Positions 24,779 through 37,361 of a stretch of 64,000 bases of DNA are shown one piece after another. The position numbers and the translations under genes were made by a program. Source of the stretch: Biscogniauxia marginata (lineage: Eukaryota > Ascomycota > Sordariomycetes > Xylariales > Xylariaceae); contig MU404094.1 of NCBI GenBank assembly GCA_022695795.1, positions 124,001 through 188,000 on the forward strand, read 5' to 3'. Below the pieces are notes generated by a model. It was not told the DNA's origin and made no database searches. It was given only the letters and a program-made list of their open reading frames with translations. Numbering within the stretch: position 1 is the first letter of the stretch; each line of letters begins with the position of its first letter.

Positions 24779-27700
24779 TCAACGTCGTCTCTTCCCACCG
24801 CCACCACCCTCCTCACCATCACCCTTCCTCTTGCGACCCTCCTTCCGCCAGAATTCCTGCTTCTCCCTCCGTTCCCGGGCCTCCTTCTTCTCTCCCATCT
24901 CGTCCATCCTTTTCTTAAACTCGGCGCGCTTTTCATCCTTCTTAGCCCTCCGCTTAGCGATTGTGTCCTTTCGGATCGTCGTGAGCTTCTGCAAGAGGTC
25001 ACGCGCCCTCTTCTCCTCCCCACCCAGAACGACCGCTCGCTTCTGCATGTAGGTCTTCTGCTTCTGCGGCTTCATCCGTACAATCTGCGACTTGAAGGGT
25101 AGGTCGGCCGCAAGCGCTCGCGGCACCCTTAGCGGATTGAAGTGCCTCGTCGGTCGCTCAATCTCCTTTGAGTACTGACTGTTTCGATTCTGTGGTATTG
25201 GTATGCCTTGGTCGTGCCGCACTTGCCCGGTTAGGCGCATTGCCTTCCAGTCACCGAGAAGATTAGTGACAGGGTTATAAAACCGATGCGGCTTCACGGG
25301 GTACCAAGCTCTCAGCAGCACAATATCACTCATCAGAATCTTATCTTCAAACGTGGCTCGGAAATGGCCATCGGGCTTGGCCAAGGCCCGCTTTATTTGG
25401 CCGCGGATGCCGCTGACGGTCTTTATGGCAGCACCCTCAAACTTCGCGATCTCTAAAGAGGTATTGAACATATCCTTGATGAAGGCTGTGTTCTTGAAAA
25501 TTTTGCTGGGTGTCCCGGTGAGCTTCAACTTTTTGACGATTTCCGTGGACTCGTCGACGCTAAGCACCGTGCCTGTGGCAGCAATTCTGAAACCTGGATT
25601 TTCTTTAGAGAAGCTCTGGAAACATACAAACCCTGTGTTCGGAGCAATTAGAGGCCCGTATATCGTGCCCTGGCAATGCATGTGCTCCGGTGTATATTTC
25701 AACAGCCGGTTCCTCGTCCGGGAATCGGATGTGCTGTAAATTGGAAGAGTCTGTTCAACGTGAGGAAATTAGCAACATATAATTAAAACCGGATATGGGT
25801 GCCATTAACTCACCTGGAATCGACGCCATCCTAAGCTGAATACCAACGGGTCATTCTATACGAATTATTAATAAAGGTACAATGCCAAAAAGCACGCGAT
25901 AAAAAAATAATTACCGTTTTCAGGATTTTCTTGTGCCATCTGTGCTTCTTGATTCGGATCTGGGCAAATCCTAGGCGATCTTCGGTTACTGCCAGGCCGC
26001 CTACGATGATTGGTATCCGAGCATTGAAGTTGCTGCAAAATTCTGCTGGCACTCCATTAAGCACTAGTTTGACGTATTTTCCAGCCTTAAAACCCTCCAC
26101 GGCGATTCTTTGCCGCTCGTCTAACCCTTCCATCTCAGCGTTATTGATGTCGAGTTGTTTCTGTACCCCACGTGTTAGCAGGTCAACTCGTGCGCGGCAC
26201 TCACATAAATAAACACGGCTTTAAGCCAGCGCACATATGGGGATAATAGCTCATACTGACCTGGATAAGATATTTCTGGCTTTCGTACCATTCATCTTCA
26301 CCAAACTGTTGTTCATCGCCAGCTTCGCGTCGGGCATTAGCCTTGTCGTTTTTAAATCCCTCGCGATCTTCCTCCTCAAATCGGAGTTTAAGCTCTTCCT
26401 TTCTTCGTGCATTCTTCTCGCGTTCGGCCTCTAGGCTGTTCGCTGTCTCTGGTTCGGCTTTGTGCTGTTCGCCTGTTTCAAGATCCTCAAATACGCCATC
26501 CCCCTCATCGCTCTCGTCGTCTCCTTCTTCCTCACCGGAACCATTTTCATCTTCACCGCGGCCGTTTAAAGTCGCAGCAGTGAACCGCCGTCGAAGTAGC
26601 TCAATGTTTTTGTCTTCTGACCACTTGACAGAAAGATCATCGTAATTGAACATTGGAATTTGACGATCCTCTATGTCCTCCGTTTCAACTTTAGATTTTT
26701 GAAAGAAGCCATCGTCATCGGAGTCTGCTGCATCTTCTTCAGCATCTTCGACTTCGCCTTTCCATCTTCGAAGAACTTCTTCGGCGGTAAGGTCCTCATT
26801 GTACATGAGCCGGGAAAGATCCGCAGTTCGATATGAGGGACGGCTCCCATAAAGCATCTGGGCCTTTTCAGTCAGGTTCTCTTTCCATCGAAGGGCGGCT
26901 TCTTCCTCGTCATCCTCTGCATCGATCTCCTCTCCTGAAATTGAGCCTAGATCCGAGTCGCTATCGGCAAATGCTACATCTTCGTTTCCAAGTTGCTTCT
27001 CATCTGTAACGCTTTGAAACATTCTGCCGAGTCTCTCTTCATTAAACTCGGCTTCCTCCTCTGGGTCGAGATTCTCATCTTCACTGTCGAGATTTCCATC
27101 TTCTAAGGCCTCATCGTTGTCGTCCCTCTCGGCGAGCCTCGCTGTTCGCTGGGCCTTTCGTCCACTGTCCTCTTCTAACGCGTCTGTCAATTTCTCGCCT
27201 CCGCGAAATAACTGCACGCCATCCTCTGTCTGGCCAAGTAATTTTCTCTCAGCTTGGAGTCCAATGATAAGCTCTTCACCCTCGCCTCGCTCCTCGCCAT
27301 TGTCCTTGTCGAAGGTAAATCCCTTCTCCTTAGTAATCCAAATAGCATCACCGTCAATCTTCAAGCCACTCCTATCTGACATAGGAGCATGAATCTTTTT
27401 CTCTTTCTCGGCTAGCCTCCTCCTTCCGGTCTTTCCGGTTGCTTTGGCAATAGCTTGCTCTTGGGCAGGGGTCGGGCAGGGGTCGGGTAGCGCCTCAACG
27501 TTCTGAATAGTGAAGTCGCCAAGTCCAGGTACATGACAGCGCTGGTTCTGGCTAAAATTACTGCCGCGGAGGTACCCCGACAATGCTATGGACCGATCAC
27601 ATTTTTCGTCCTCTTCGACCAGAGAGGGATGTGTGATATCTCGGAAACTGTCAATCACGGCATAGGGATGTGTGTTCCTCCATATTAAGGGTCTTGTAGA

Positions 27701-28868
27701 CTTCATTACAGAGAGAAACCGAGACAGGTTATGAACTTCGCGATCTCTATAGAAAGTTTGGGTCAGCAATTAGACCATGTCTCGGAGAACCGGTAGACAA
27801 GAGGACTTGGCGCGCTCATAACTGGCATATACATAATACCTCGGGATTCTTATATAGAACGGAAGCAAATTAGGGACCACGTACGGATATCGTCCATTGA
27901 TTACACCGGATAAATAGAATAGGTGTGCGCCTTGGTATAGTTCGCTCCATAATCTGTGCTTCAGCCGCTTTTTGGCGTCTTTAAGCTGCACCCATCGAGG
28001 TCAGTCGAAGTTGGCAGGAATAATAAGCTTAGGGTATCCTACAAGATGCGGTTTTTTAAACAAGTCGAGGTGCGTTAGGATACCAAAAACGTTTCCTGGC
28101 TAGGCGAGGTTAGTTATAATATGGATAATAAATCGATGATAGAATACACTTACCATGCCAGTAGCGCTGAGAATATTTAAACTGCAAGTATCGTTAACGT
28201 AAAGCTAGGTTAAAGGGGGGTATCTGGTGTTCTACAATTCCATAGTCTCCATCTGTTCCGCGTTAGATTTTAGTAACTATCTTCTAAGAGAGAATGTAGC
28301 GGACGACCTCACATACTTCGAAACCAAAATTGCCATCTATCATGATAAGAACGATATCGGCCACCTTTGCGACATCAACCATCGATTCGAGCTCATTAGG
28401 ACATTCTAAGAAGGTCAATCGTTGTTTCTTCGACGTGATGACCGTGATGGGGCCCTGCGGGTCCGAAATAGTCTCCTTCGCATATCGACGAACTAAGCTC
28501 TTCAGCAGCGTTGTTTTACCAACCCCAGGAGGACCGACGATGGCGACAAGTTTCGGTGGAGGCTCTACTTCGGGTAGTCGGTCGACTAGGGGCACGTGTA
28601 ATCGCTTCTCGTGGCTGAAAGGCGAGGTCAGTACGCCGGTTCATCGTCGCATCCGAAGGCTTGCACTTTACAGGTCATGGGATCTTGCCGCCGCTCGCTG
28701 TAGTTTTCCGGGACGGGAGAAGGCAAAAGCCTTCGGATTACGATCTATACAGAGTTAGCATTATAAAAAGTCCGAAACTTTTTGTCAAAGACGTCACCTA
28801 CCACCCGTACCCGTAGGCTTCTTCTTCTCCTTCGACTTGCGATGCGGCTTGTGCGACTGTTCATCCAT
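24779..28868 (-). CDS. BMS1: BMS1 GTPase of the small-subunit processome (1128 aa)
   Basis: Nucleolar GTPase needed for early cleavages of pre-rRNA and 40S assembly; it binds Rcl1 and U3 snoRNP components. Eleven exons: 28868..28802, 28744..28672, 28614..28317, 28252..28236, 28181..28154, 28099..28043, 27985..27885, 27746..26261, 26160..25915, 25855..25814, 25750..24779. The N-terminus is Lys-rich; NPKAFAF precedes the G domain with P-loop GPPGVGKTT near residue 75 and IDGNFGFEMETMEFLN, which is built from three exons. Next come LKHRLWSELYQGA and the AARP2CN region (THPYAVIDSF). A long, very acidic middle (about residues 390-650) leads to the conserved C-terminal domain (KKHRWHKKILKTNDPLVFSL, LLKYTPEHMHC) and a basic tail ending KRRR. 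Length is close to the yeast protein. Two micro-exons are notable. Identity is not in doubt; the exact first donor is the least certain point. Confidence 0.95.
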
Positions 28869-29736
28869 GTTGTCAAATTTGCGCTGAGATTAAATTAAAT
28901 ACCACTGGCAATGGAATGGCAGGTCCAGATAAGTCGCAGCCCGGCGAAAAGCAAGCGAAAGTGAAAGGTGAGTGCTGGGCAATTCCAAACATCGATACTA
29001 GCATAGGTAGGTAGTTGGAAGCTATCAATAAGTCCTGATGTCGCAAAGAAAAAAAAAATGAGCATCGAAGAACATTTCTTATCGATAAGATCGATAGTGT
29101 AAATAGAAATAGAGTGGATCATACCTAATGTGGGGTACGGGCAGTATTAGCTCCGAGGCTGACTAAGTTGCGTGGACTGGACAAAGGCAGTTGTAGGCTA
29201 CTTACGGCTTATGGGTACACGAGACAATGGGGCTGGCCACCTACATAACTCGTCTGGCCATCAAGTAGAATCCTCGGGTGCGCTAGTTGTCAGGAAAGTG
29301 GGCAGAAGATGCAGGCTTAGACTGCGTGATCGAAGTAGCTAACCCAATGACTTGCACGAGCAACGCGATCCTGAGAGGCATGACGTATTCACCCCTCCAA
29401 CTAGCCTGTGCTGCCTTGTTGAGAGTCACACGAGTTGAGATACTGGGCAGAAAGTAAGGCACCTATCGTATGTACGTAGGTAGTACGTACGACTGCTAGT
29501 ACTACGTGGGAATATGAAGTAAGCCGGCGTTGGCGCTGGCGTATTAGTGAAACTCTGGTGGTCCCTTTAAATTTACATGCGCTCTCTCTTTCTCTCTCTC
29601 CCTCTCTCCCTCTCTCCCCCTTACTGTCTCTACTAACCTTTCTTATCTCTCATCCACCATTCTCTCCCGCACCACATTCCGAGAGTTTATTAGAATAACC
29701 TATACCCAAAGACATATACGTCATTCGTCCACCAAG
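28869..29736. other. Divergent promoter between BMS1 and the I9 inhibitor gene
   Basis: About 870 bp with no ORF of interest. It contains GTACGTAGGTAG-type words near 29470 and the CT-rich tract listed separately. Confidence 0.6.
29581..29620. promoter_or_regulatory. CT-rich tract upstream of the I9 inhibitor gene
   Basis: About 40 nt of almost pure C/T on the plus strand, 117 nt before the inhibitor ATG. Pyrimidine tracts of this kind often lie just before fungal transcription starts; the role is inferred from position only. Confidence 0.45.
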
Positions 29737-30099
29737 ATGCCTTCCTACATTGTATGACCAACCCAGCCTCCTATACTAATAATGTGCCAATGTGAGGCAA
29801 TTCATATTAAAGATCATGTCGCTCACTGCTCGATCTCGACTAGGTTACCTGCAACCCGGATGCCACGCCCGAGCAAGTGGCGGCGGCAAAGAAGCATGCC
29901 ACGGACCAAGGCGGCAAGATCACCCACGAATACAATCTCATCAAGGGATTCGCGTATGACATCTCCCTCCCGAAGTATAGCAGCGACACTGATTCCTTTC
30001 CGCCATAGCGTCTCCTTCCCCGAGGACTCGATAGCAACTCTAGAGTCACACGAGCACGTCAAGGCTGTCGAATTAGACGGAGAAGTGAGGACTCAGTAG
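29737..30099 (+). CDS. PBI2: Proteinase B inhibitor-like protein, inhibitor I9 family (71 aa)
   Basis: Small cytosolic inhibitor related to subtilisin propeptides; the yeast relative binds vacuolar protease B and also works in vacuole fusion. Three exons: 29737..29751 (only five codons, MPSYI), 29844..29953 and 30009..30099. Splicing joins VTCNPDATPEQVAAAKKHA, then GGKITHEYNLIKGFA, then VSFPEDSIATLESHEHVKAV and the end EVRTQ. This is the I9 pattern: beta strand, helix beginning xxTPEQVAAAKKHA, GGxIxHEYxLIKGF core, second helix and final strand. Without splicing no frame reads through all parts, so the gene is easily missed. The second intron is 55 nt with donor GTATGA. Symbol given by homology to the yeast protein; the family call is firm. 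Confidence 0.9.
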
Positions 30100-30644
30100 A
30101 TGCCATGCCTGTATCTAGAGCAACGACGGCTATTCACATAATCTGTGGCTGCATATCACGAAGAGGGGCAGAGACATTGATTGCGGGGTAGCAGCATATC
30201 AAGCTATAAGACGTATTAGGGAGATACAATGAATTACGCCGAGAAGCAATTCGGTTTCAATTCTCACTATTAATTCGTCAACTCCAGAACAACCTTGCTT
30301 AGGTATACTTGATTATTTTCCCGTGACTTCTTACGATTTATTCTTGACATTGTTGTACAAGACGCAGTACCTACAGTATACATGGAGCACCAATTGGGCG
30401 TAGTGTAGTAGAAGTACATACTTACAGGGTCCTAGGAGGTAGGATATATGTACCTACCTACCTAAGGTACATAGCGCATAGGTAACGATAAGATAAGAGA
30501 GCAAGTACATATGTAGGTACTTAGTACTGACTAATCCCACCGCGCTGACGCAGATTGACCTCCCAACCTTGCAGCTTGTGACTCTCCGTCCTCTTCCTCT
30601 CTTCACCCAGCTTCCTCACCGCCAGAGCACCACATGATGCCGCC
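30100..30644. other. Promoter region of the dehydrogenase kinase gene
   Basis: About 545 bp, no coding region. Several TACCTACCTA and GGTACATA words cluster at about 30365-30520. The 5' UTR contains the mini-ORF listed next. Confidence 0.55.
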
Positions 30645-30648
30645 ATGA
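30634..30648 (+). promoter_or_regulatory. Upstream mini-ORF overlapping the kinase start
   Basis: ATG ATG CCG CCA TGA reads a four-codon ORF whose stop overlaps the main initiation codon in the sequence ATGA (30645-30648). If the transcript starts upstream, ribosomes would meet two ATGs before the real one, so translation of the kinase may rely on leaky scanning or termination-reinitiation. Sequence is certain; function is inference. Confidence 0.55.
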
Positions 30649-32231
30649 AAGGCATATACAGGCCATTGAGGTGTTTCAACACACCCAATGCCTCTTCTAT
30701 GCTCTCAATTCATCGCCTCGCTTCTTCGAACATCAGAAGCATTGCTTCGCGAAGGTCTCTGTCCTCGTCGTACGCAACAGACAGCTCTACTAGAAGTCAC
30801 AGCAGCCACAGCAGCCACCATCACAAAGTATCCTCCCATCCAGCAAGAACCGCTACCGTCACTGATGAGGAGATTGCCGACCTCACCAACAAGCACCAGC
30901 ACTCACTGAGCCTGGCTGACCTGGTCAAGTAAAGACTTGCCCATTTTCATATGATCTAGTTCAACGTTTTATATGCTTTGCTCTCCCCCTGAAGCTCGGC
31001 AAATAAGTAAATACATAGTATAAGGAAGAACTCTAAAGCTGACGCACCAAACCCCCGATCCAGACACGGCCGCCCACCCCTCTCGGCAGAAGCACTTTTC
31101 TCCTCGGCCAACTTCACCCTCTCGCTACTACCCATCCGGCTGGCCCACCGTATACAGGCCCTACGCAACCTCCCATTCATTGTCGTGTCGAACCCAAACG
31201 TCAGCCGCATCTACAATAACTACCTGCACTCGCTCTCCACCCTCCTACCATGGAAACACCGAACCATCTCCGACCTCGACACCGAGATCAGGTTCACGTC
31301 CGTGCTGGCCGAGTTGGTAGCCACGCACCAGGATACGATCCCCATTCTCGCCAAGGGGTTCCTGGAGTGTCGCCGGTACATCTCGCCCGCCGAGGTGACG
31401 CGGTTTCTAGATACCCACTTACGGACGCGCATCGGCACGCGCCTAATTGCCGAACAGCACATCGCGCTACACTACAGTAGCTTGCCACACTTCGACCCCT
31501 CTGCGTCGCCCACTCCTTGTCCTGAGCACCCGAGCTATATAGGCGTCATCGACACGGCGCTTTCCCCGTCGGCCGTTATCGATTCGTGCGCGGGCTTTGT
31601 GGCTGACATCTGCGAGCTTAAATATGGCGTCCGGCCACAGTGGATCATCGACGGGGAGCCCGAGACTACTTTCGCCTTCGTTCCCATGCACCTCGAATAC
31701 ATCGCTACAGAGTTACTAAAGAATGCCTTTCGTGCTACCGTCGAGAATACACATAATCAAGGCAAACGGGAACCGGTGGTCATAACCATTGCCCCCGAGC
31801 CACCAGACGCAGGACCACCGCGCGTCACTCTTGATCCCCCGGCAGTCGACAAGGGCGCGTTTAAGAGTGATGCCATCAAGCCGCTTGATGATAACGCGCC
31901 TGGCGTTACGATACGGATCCGTGACCGGGGCGGCGGCATCGCACCTGAGATCCTGCCTAATATATGGAGTTACAGCTTCACAACTTTCCTTGAGGACGAG
32001 GACAGCCTAATATCAGGCGGACTTAGCGGCAGCGGCAGCGGAAGCCAAGACGCGCTAGGTGTAATATCCAGTGCCAGCAGTGGTGGAAGCTCTATCGCGG
32101 GCCTAGGATACGGATTACCACTCAGCCGTGCCTACGCCGAATACTTCGGTGGCGGTATCGCCGTCCAAAGTCTGTACGGCTGGGGCACGGATGTCTATCT
32201 CAGACTTAAGGGCGTGGGGAAGATCCGGTAG
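30645..32231 (+). CDS. Mitochondrial pyruvate/branched-chain dehydrogenase kinase (483 aa)
   Basis: Protein kinase of the PDK/BCKDK family (GHKL fold), which phosphorylates and turns off the E1-alpha subunit of pyruvate dehydrogenase in the mitochondrial matrix. Two exons, 30645..30928 and 31064..32231. The N-terminal 60 residues are rich in Arg and Ser with few acids, as in a matrix targeting peptide. The four-helix B domain covers about 100-260. The ATP-binding part has the N-box EYIATELLKNAFRATVE, G1 box DRGGGIAPEI, and the G2/end region GYGLPLSRAYAEYFGG followed by GWGTDVYLRL, all intact. A Gly/Ser-rich loop (SGGLSGSGSGS) before the G2 box is longer than in animal enzymes. It resembles yeast Pkp2 more than Pkp1, but I cannot settle which paralogue it is. 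Confidence 0.92.
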
Positions 32232-33844
32232 TGCACTCGCTCACACACGGTTAACAGGTACATTTGAGTATTTTTGAGCGGCTCGACATCTCTAACTACT
32301 AAGCAGGACGGCGTAGGGATTTGGAGTTGGGAATATAAATTATTATGAGGCTTCTATGCATACCAAGCTGAATGCCGTGGAAAAGCTCACAGGCGCAAGT
32401 GCTTCTGTCTTTGATTTCGGCGTAAAACACTAGTCAATATGAATTTCGGAAGAGCTAGGCGGTGTCTAAGGAGAAAACACGTAAGGCTGATCATTAGCTA
32501 GTCGTAGGTATATCATTAAGCGCTACGTTCCAACTCCAACTCGCCAAATGTAGGTACGACCAATCATAAAAAAAACGTCAGACATAGCGTTACAACATGT
32601 CAGAAAGTGAGCAACCTAGTTACCGTTTTCAATTACAGATAAACGCACAACAGCCCATCTTTTCATCACAGCTCTGCTCAACTTGCTCGACAATGCTGTG
32701 CATACGGCTCGCGTGCTTAATCAACTTCTACTTAGTGGACAATGCTGTAAACCCCAATATTGATTTAATGCATGTTGAGGTTTGTCGTGGCTCAATTGAG
32801 TGTAAGAGGATTTCATTACGTAGAGCGAACATCCAATGTTACACTGCAGTGTTTGTTTTCCTATTTGTGGCACATTGCCTATAGCAACCGATGGTTATAA
32901 CATCGTGTCAATGCGTGTATTACCCCTATTAATGTACGTACTGAAGAACTAAGTGAGCAACGAACATACTGGTTAAAGGGATTTCGAATATTTATAAAAT
33001 ATATAGTAAAGAGAAAATTTTTAGATTTCTTTTTATAAAATATGAAATCTACCTAGGTGCCTAGTCAATGTGAAAATTAATCATGTGAGTTTCTCGGTAA
33101 GAATTCATATGAAGTTGGCTGAAGCAAGGCTATGACTGTTGGCATGTAAACAGTTTCCAATAATTAGTAGTTCGATACCTAATCAATGTCTTAACATATC
33201 AGGTAGGTTTGGCTAAAGTCGTCGTTTATAAGGTAGTTATAATATTCCCTAGCTATGCAACTCTTCATTGGCGTACCCCTTGCCTCTAGCGATGAGTCAT
33301 TGTAGTGCCGCAATGCTATAGCAACTTTTGCATTCGTAATTAGAAGTAAACATCACGAAATAATACAACGCGTCTAATTGATATTCCTTAGTAATTAATC
33401 ACAGTTGACGATTCTTATCATTACATTGGTGGATGTTCGTTTCTTCTACGTATTTAGGAACTGCAGAGGAAACAATAAATGGGATATATATTAAAGGAAA
33501 TCTCTAATAGTTGCCTCCAGCTCACATGCATCGCTCACTTGCTTGGCCTAATGTATCTATGAAGCCTCATATTTATTACTTACGATGACTTCAGTCTAGA
33601 TCTCTAAACTATTGGCTGCAGCGATGCGGCAGGCAGTCATGCTGTGCAACCCCTATATGCGGTCTGCCGCCCGTCGAGCAAGTCATAATACTTGATGCCT
33701 GATCAAAATTAGAAGTGTTGTCAGGCCACTATTGGATATTTCAAAGGACACAGTCGGCAGCCTACACCAAGATAGTTTTTTCCTGGTCTTGTTCGACCTC
33801 TAAGCCCCAAATCAAAGAGAATCCGTGGAAGTGAGATAACTCCT
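32232..33844. other. Intergenic, 1.6 kb, no gene seen
   Basis: Composition is AT-leaning from about 32880 to 33500. A 95-codon ORF at 32597-32884 has no domain features and was not called. CCTAGGTGCCTAG-type words occur at about 33050. Confidence 0.55.
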
Positions 33845-36281
33845 ATGAAACCCACGATGAACCCAGCAGCCTCTAGCTTCACCCCAGCTGGAGAGTATTC
33901 TCTGCAGTTGCGAAAGTCTACCAAGCCCCTTTCAGAAAAGAATGATCCGCGGTCCCAGATCGTGTGCAAGTTTTTCCAGAGCGGCTACTGTCGAAATGGA
34001 GAAAATTGCCCATTTTCGCACTCGAAGGATGCGGTAAATGAACCGCAAATCAAGGGAACCCCAATTAAGGACACCTTAAACGTAAGATTGCCAACAACAG
34101 ATAACTTGTCGCTGCTGACGAGCATGGCAGATTTATATGGGTAGTGCCTTGGTACGCTTCGAGGCCGGTGCCGCTGTCACCAAGGTATCATTGGCATCTG
34201 ATTTCTCTGCTGTCCAGATTAGTCAACTTCCACAAGACAGTACTCCAGAGTCTGTACTCGCTCTTCTTCGATCACATGGCATTGATACCTCAAATGTGAG
34301 ACAAACTCGAGTTATTTGTCATGAAGATCTTTCGAGTGCCATCGTCAAGGTCGAAGACCCAGAATTCGCCAAGTTAGCCACTCTCAAGCTTGGTCCGCAG
34401 TTAGCATCACGTAGGGGCAACAGAATCCACCCAATCGCTACTTCGGTCAGTACCCCTATGGTATCTGATTCGGGCGCCCTCCGTGTAGATTGCAAGAAAG
34501 TGCAGTGTTCTTGGCATAAGCCTACTAAGACGGTCTGGCTGAACTTTGGAAACGGCGACGTCGCCGACCGTGTCTGTAAGAAGTTCAAGGATGGCACCTA
34601 TAAGATCAAAGACCGAAGCCCGACCTGCACTATCCCAAGACGAGGAGTTGGACGACATAATCCAACAGCGTGGACACTATGTTTGACTGAAGTTCCCGGA
34701 TCTGCAACGGAAACGGATGTATCCAACTCTATCCGAACCCCGTGGGACAAACCTCGAAATATCGAGCTTGGAAAGCCCACATACGACGTAAATATCGATA
34801 CTTGTTCTGCGATGATGCAGTCACTTTTCACAGCTGTTGGTCCTCTTGAATGGTGGGAGCTCACCCCTGACACTACCGGGAAACGGATGAAGGCGAGTGC
34901 TCGATTCCAGAATGAGGACGATGCTCGGGAGGCTGCAAGACTGAACAACAAAACTATCCCCTTTAACCAGACTGCCAGGCTCTCAGCTCAGCTGATCCAT
35001 TCAGCAAAGTTCAAGGTCTCTGCTCTAATCTATGAAGCTGTTCAGTCCCAGATCAAAGCCAACATCAAAGACTGGAAAGCACTGCGCCTGCGTTTCGTGG
35101 CTTACGAAAACTCAAACCCACCTAAATGGTATCGAGTTCTCAAGATTGAAGGAGAAGTTGACAAAGATGTTGCCCGTGCTACGAACACTATTGCAGGGAT
35201 CTTGGCCGGTACAGTTGCCAAAGATGGCCCTTCTGTTCTTTGGCACCCGTCGCTCCGTAGTAACGGAGTTCTCATCGAGAGGCTGAGACAACTACAACAG
35301 CGGACCGGTGTGCTCATTATTCGAAACAAGACGGAGTCGCAGCTTCGGCTGTATGGGTCGCCAAAGAAGTGCGAAGAAGTCCAGGTAGCGATCGCCGAAA
35401 TCCTCAAGGTTGAAGAGTCGGAGGAGTTCAACGTCGAGCTCGATGAGGAAAGATTCCTCTGGGCTTGCCACGGAGGGTTTAAGAAGATCGCGAATGAACT
35501 TGGCCCCGATAGCGTGAGGTTTGACATTATCTCAACACTCCAGCGTATTGTTATCACGGGTACGGACAGAGAATACCAGGTTGCGTTGGCCATCATGAAC
35601 GGCAATGAAGCTTCTCACGTCAGAAGAACGGAATCGACTACCCAGGACTGTTCCGTATGTTGGACCGAGGCCGAGAACCCGGTTCGGACTTCGTGCAACC
35701 ATGTTTATTGCCTCGACTGTTTCGAGAACTTGTGCATGTCAGCTACCCGACAGGATTCCGCGGTCCATATCCGATGCGCCGGCGACTCCGGAAACTGTGC
35801 CGTGATACTGGGCCTTCCAGAACTGCAGGAGCACCTCTCGTCTACTGCCTTTGACGAGTTGCTAGAGCAGTCCTTTGCATCATATGTCCGCCTCCATCCG
35901 CACTTGCTTAAGTATTGCCCCTCTGCGGATTGCGACTCTGTCTACCGCGTCAGCGCGGAAGCCAAGATGCACACCTGCGCTCGTTGTCTTATACCCGTCT
36001 GCACGGCCTGCCACGCCCAGCATGGCTCTATGAGCTGCGCGGACTATAAGGACGTGTCGACAGGTGGCTATGAGGCCTTTGAGAGATTGAAGAAGGAGAT
36101 TGGCATCAAGGACTGTCCTAAGTGCAAGACGCCTCTTGAGAAGACTGAGGGATGTAATCACATGGTTTGTCGATGCGGTGCACATATTTGCTGGATCTGC
36201 TTGGAGACATTTAAGTTGTCTGATGATTGCTACGAGCATATGCATAGGAAACACGGCGATATAGGTCTCGAACATTATTAG
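33845..36281 (+). CDS. CCCH zinc finger plus RING-IBR-RING E3 ubiquitin ligase (795 aa)
   Basis: Two exons, 33845..34081 and 34131..36281; the 49-nt intron (GTAAGA...TGGCAG) is needed to join the frames in phase. One CCCH finger at residues about 45-65 (CKFFQSGYCRNGENCPFSH) suggests RNA binding. The long middle resembles RRM/KH-like regions seen in fungal CCCH-RBR proteins and in the C-terminal part of plant DEAH-helicase/RBR proteins, but no helicase is present. The RBR module starts with RING1 (CSVCWTEAENPVRTSCNHVYC), then IBR (CPSADCDSVYR, CARCLIPVCTACHAQHG), then RING2 (CPKCKTPLEKTEGCNHMVC...CWIC), whose Cys in EGCNHM should be the thioester-forming residue. It would act as a HECT-like hybrid E3. 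Substrate is unknown. Confidence 0.9.
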
Positions 36282-37361
36282 CGACGGTTTGGTTAGGATT
36301 TAAGAGCTACTCAAGACCCTGGTTACGATAGAGTATGTAGTTAAACTCTTATCTATAGAATTGATACGACCAGCCGAAATTAACAGCTGGTTTTCTTTAT
36401 AAGTTATCGTTTCAGTTTATATATATTGGTACTAATTTGGCTTTTATTTAAACTACTCTCACTTGCATATTTTCTCTCTTTAGTGTAGTTAGTATATTAA
36501 AGAAGTAGCTATGTATTAGTGGTTACTTTAGTGGTTTTCGAAACGAATAGTTCTACGAGAATATCATACAAGATTCTATTCATTTTCCAATATGTAAACT
36601 AGTCCAATGACCTTTTACTCGCCTAACAGTTGCTTAAACGTATATGATTACGACCACTTGCTGTGAATGTTGAGATGGAATACAGGTTATTGGTCCCAAT
36701 CAGAATCAAGTAGATTGGATATCTAGATATGTATATATTAACCTAGGTATACAGAAAGCTGTATGTGAGCATTATATAGTTAACACATCTGTCTAGATAT
36801 TTCAATATCTGATCCTTAAGTCTACGTAGTACTTACCTGGTTAATGACAGGGGGCAGCTCAGCTCTTTTGTTCGTGGTTGGGTATGCATGTATGCTGTGT
36901 ATGCGCTGGTCAGATTGCTATTGGCTGGTACAATGTTAAAGCCAATGTCATAGTACATTAAACCTAGCAAGCTGGGCCTCCAGTTTTTTGTATGAGTACT
37001 TGTCCCTTAACGGAGAAGTAATCACTTTTTTGATCAATTTGAATAAGTGCAAATGTTCCTAGAAGTTTATACCAATGATATAGGTAATCAGATGAAAATC
37101 GTAAAGCACAACACCAACATTCCCTACAGACTTTCATCGAGGAGTATCGCGACCTTTGAATCATGGTATGTACTATTCAGCTATATCACCCCCCTATTTT
37201 TATATTCAAAATGATAGGATTTCTACAATCTATACGGATATCTAATGCTACTACTTTCTAGCTAATATAAAGGTTTCTAACGAAATATTGATCAAATTTC
37301 AACGAGTAATAGCGGTAGTATAAGTTAGGAGCAGTTTTTGATTGCCCTACTAAGCATTCAA
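36282..37361. other. Intergenic, 1.1 kb, no gene seen
   Basis: AT-leaning non-coding DNA. A short upstream exon of the next gene could lie near 37160 (ATG followed by GTATGT), but this is not supported by frame or homology. Confidence 0.5.
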
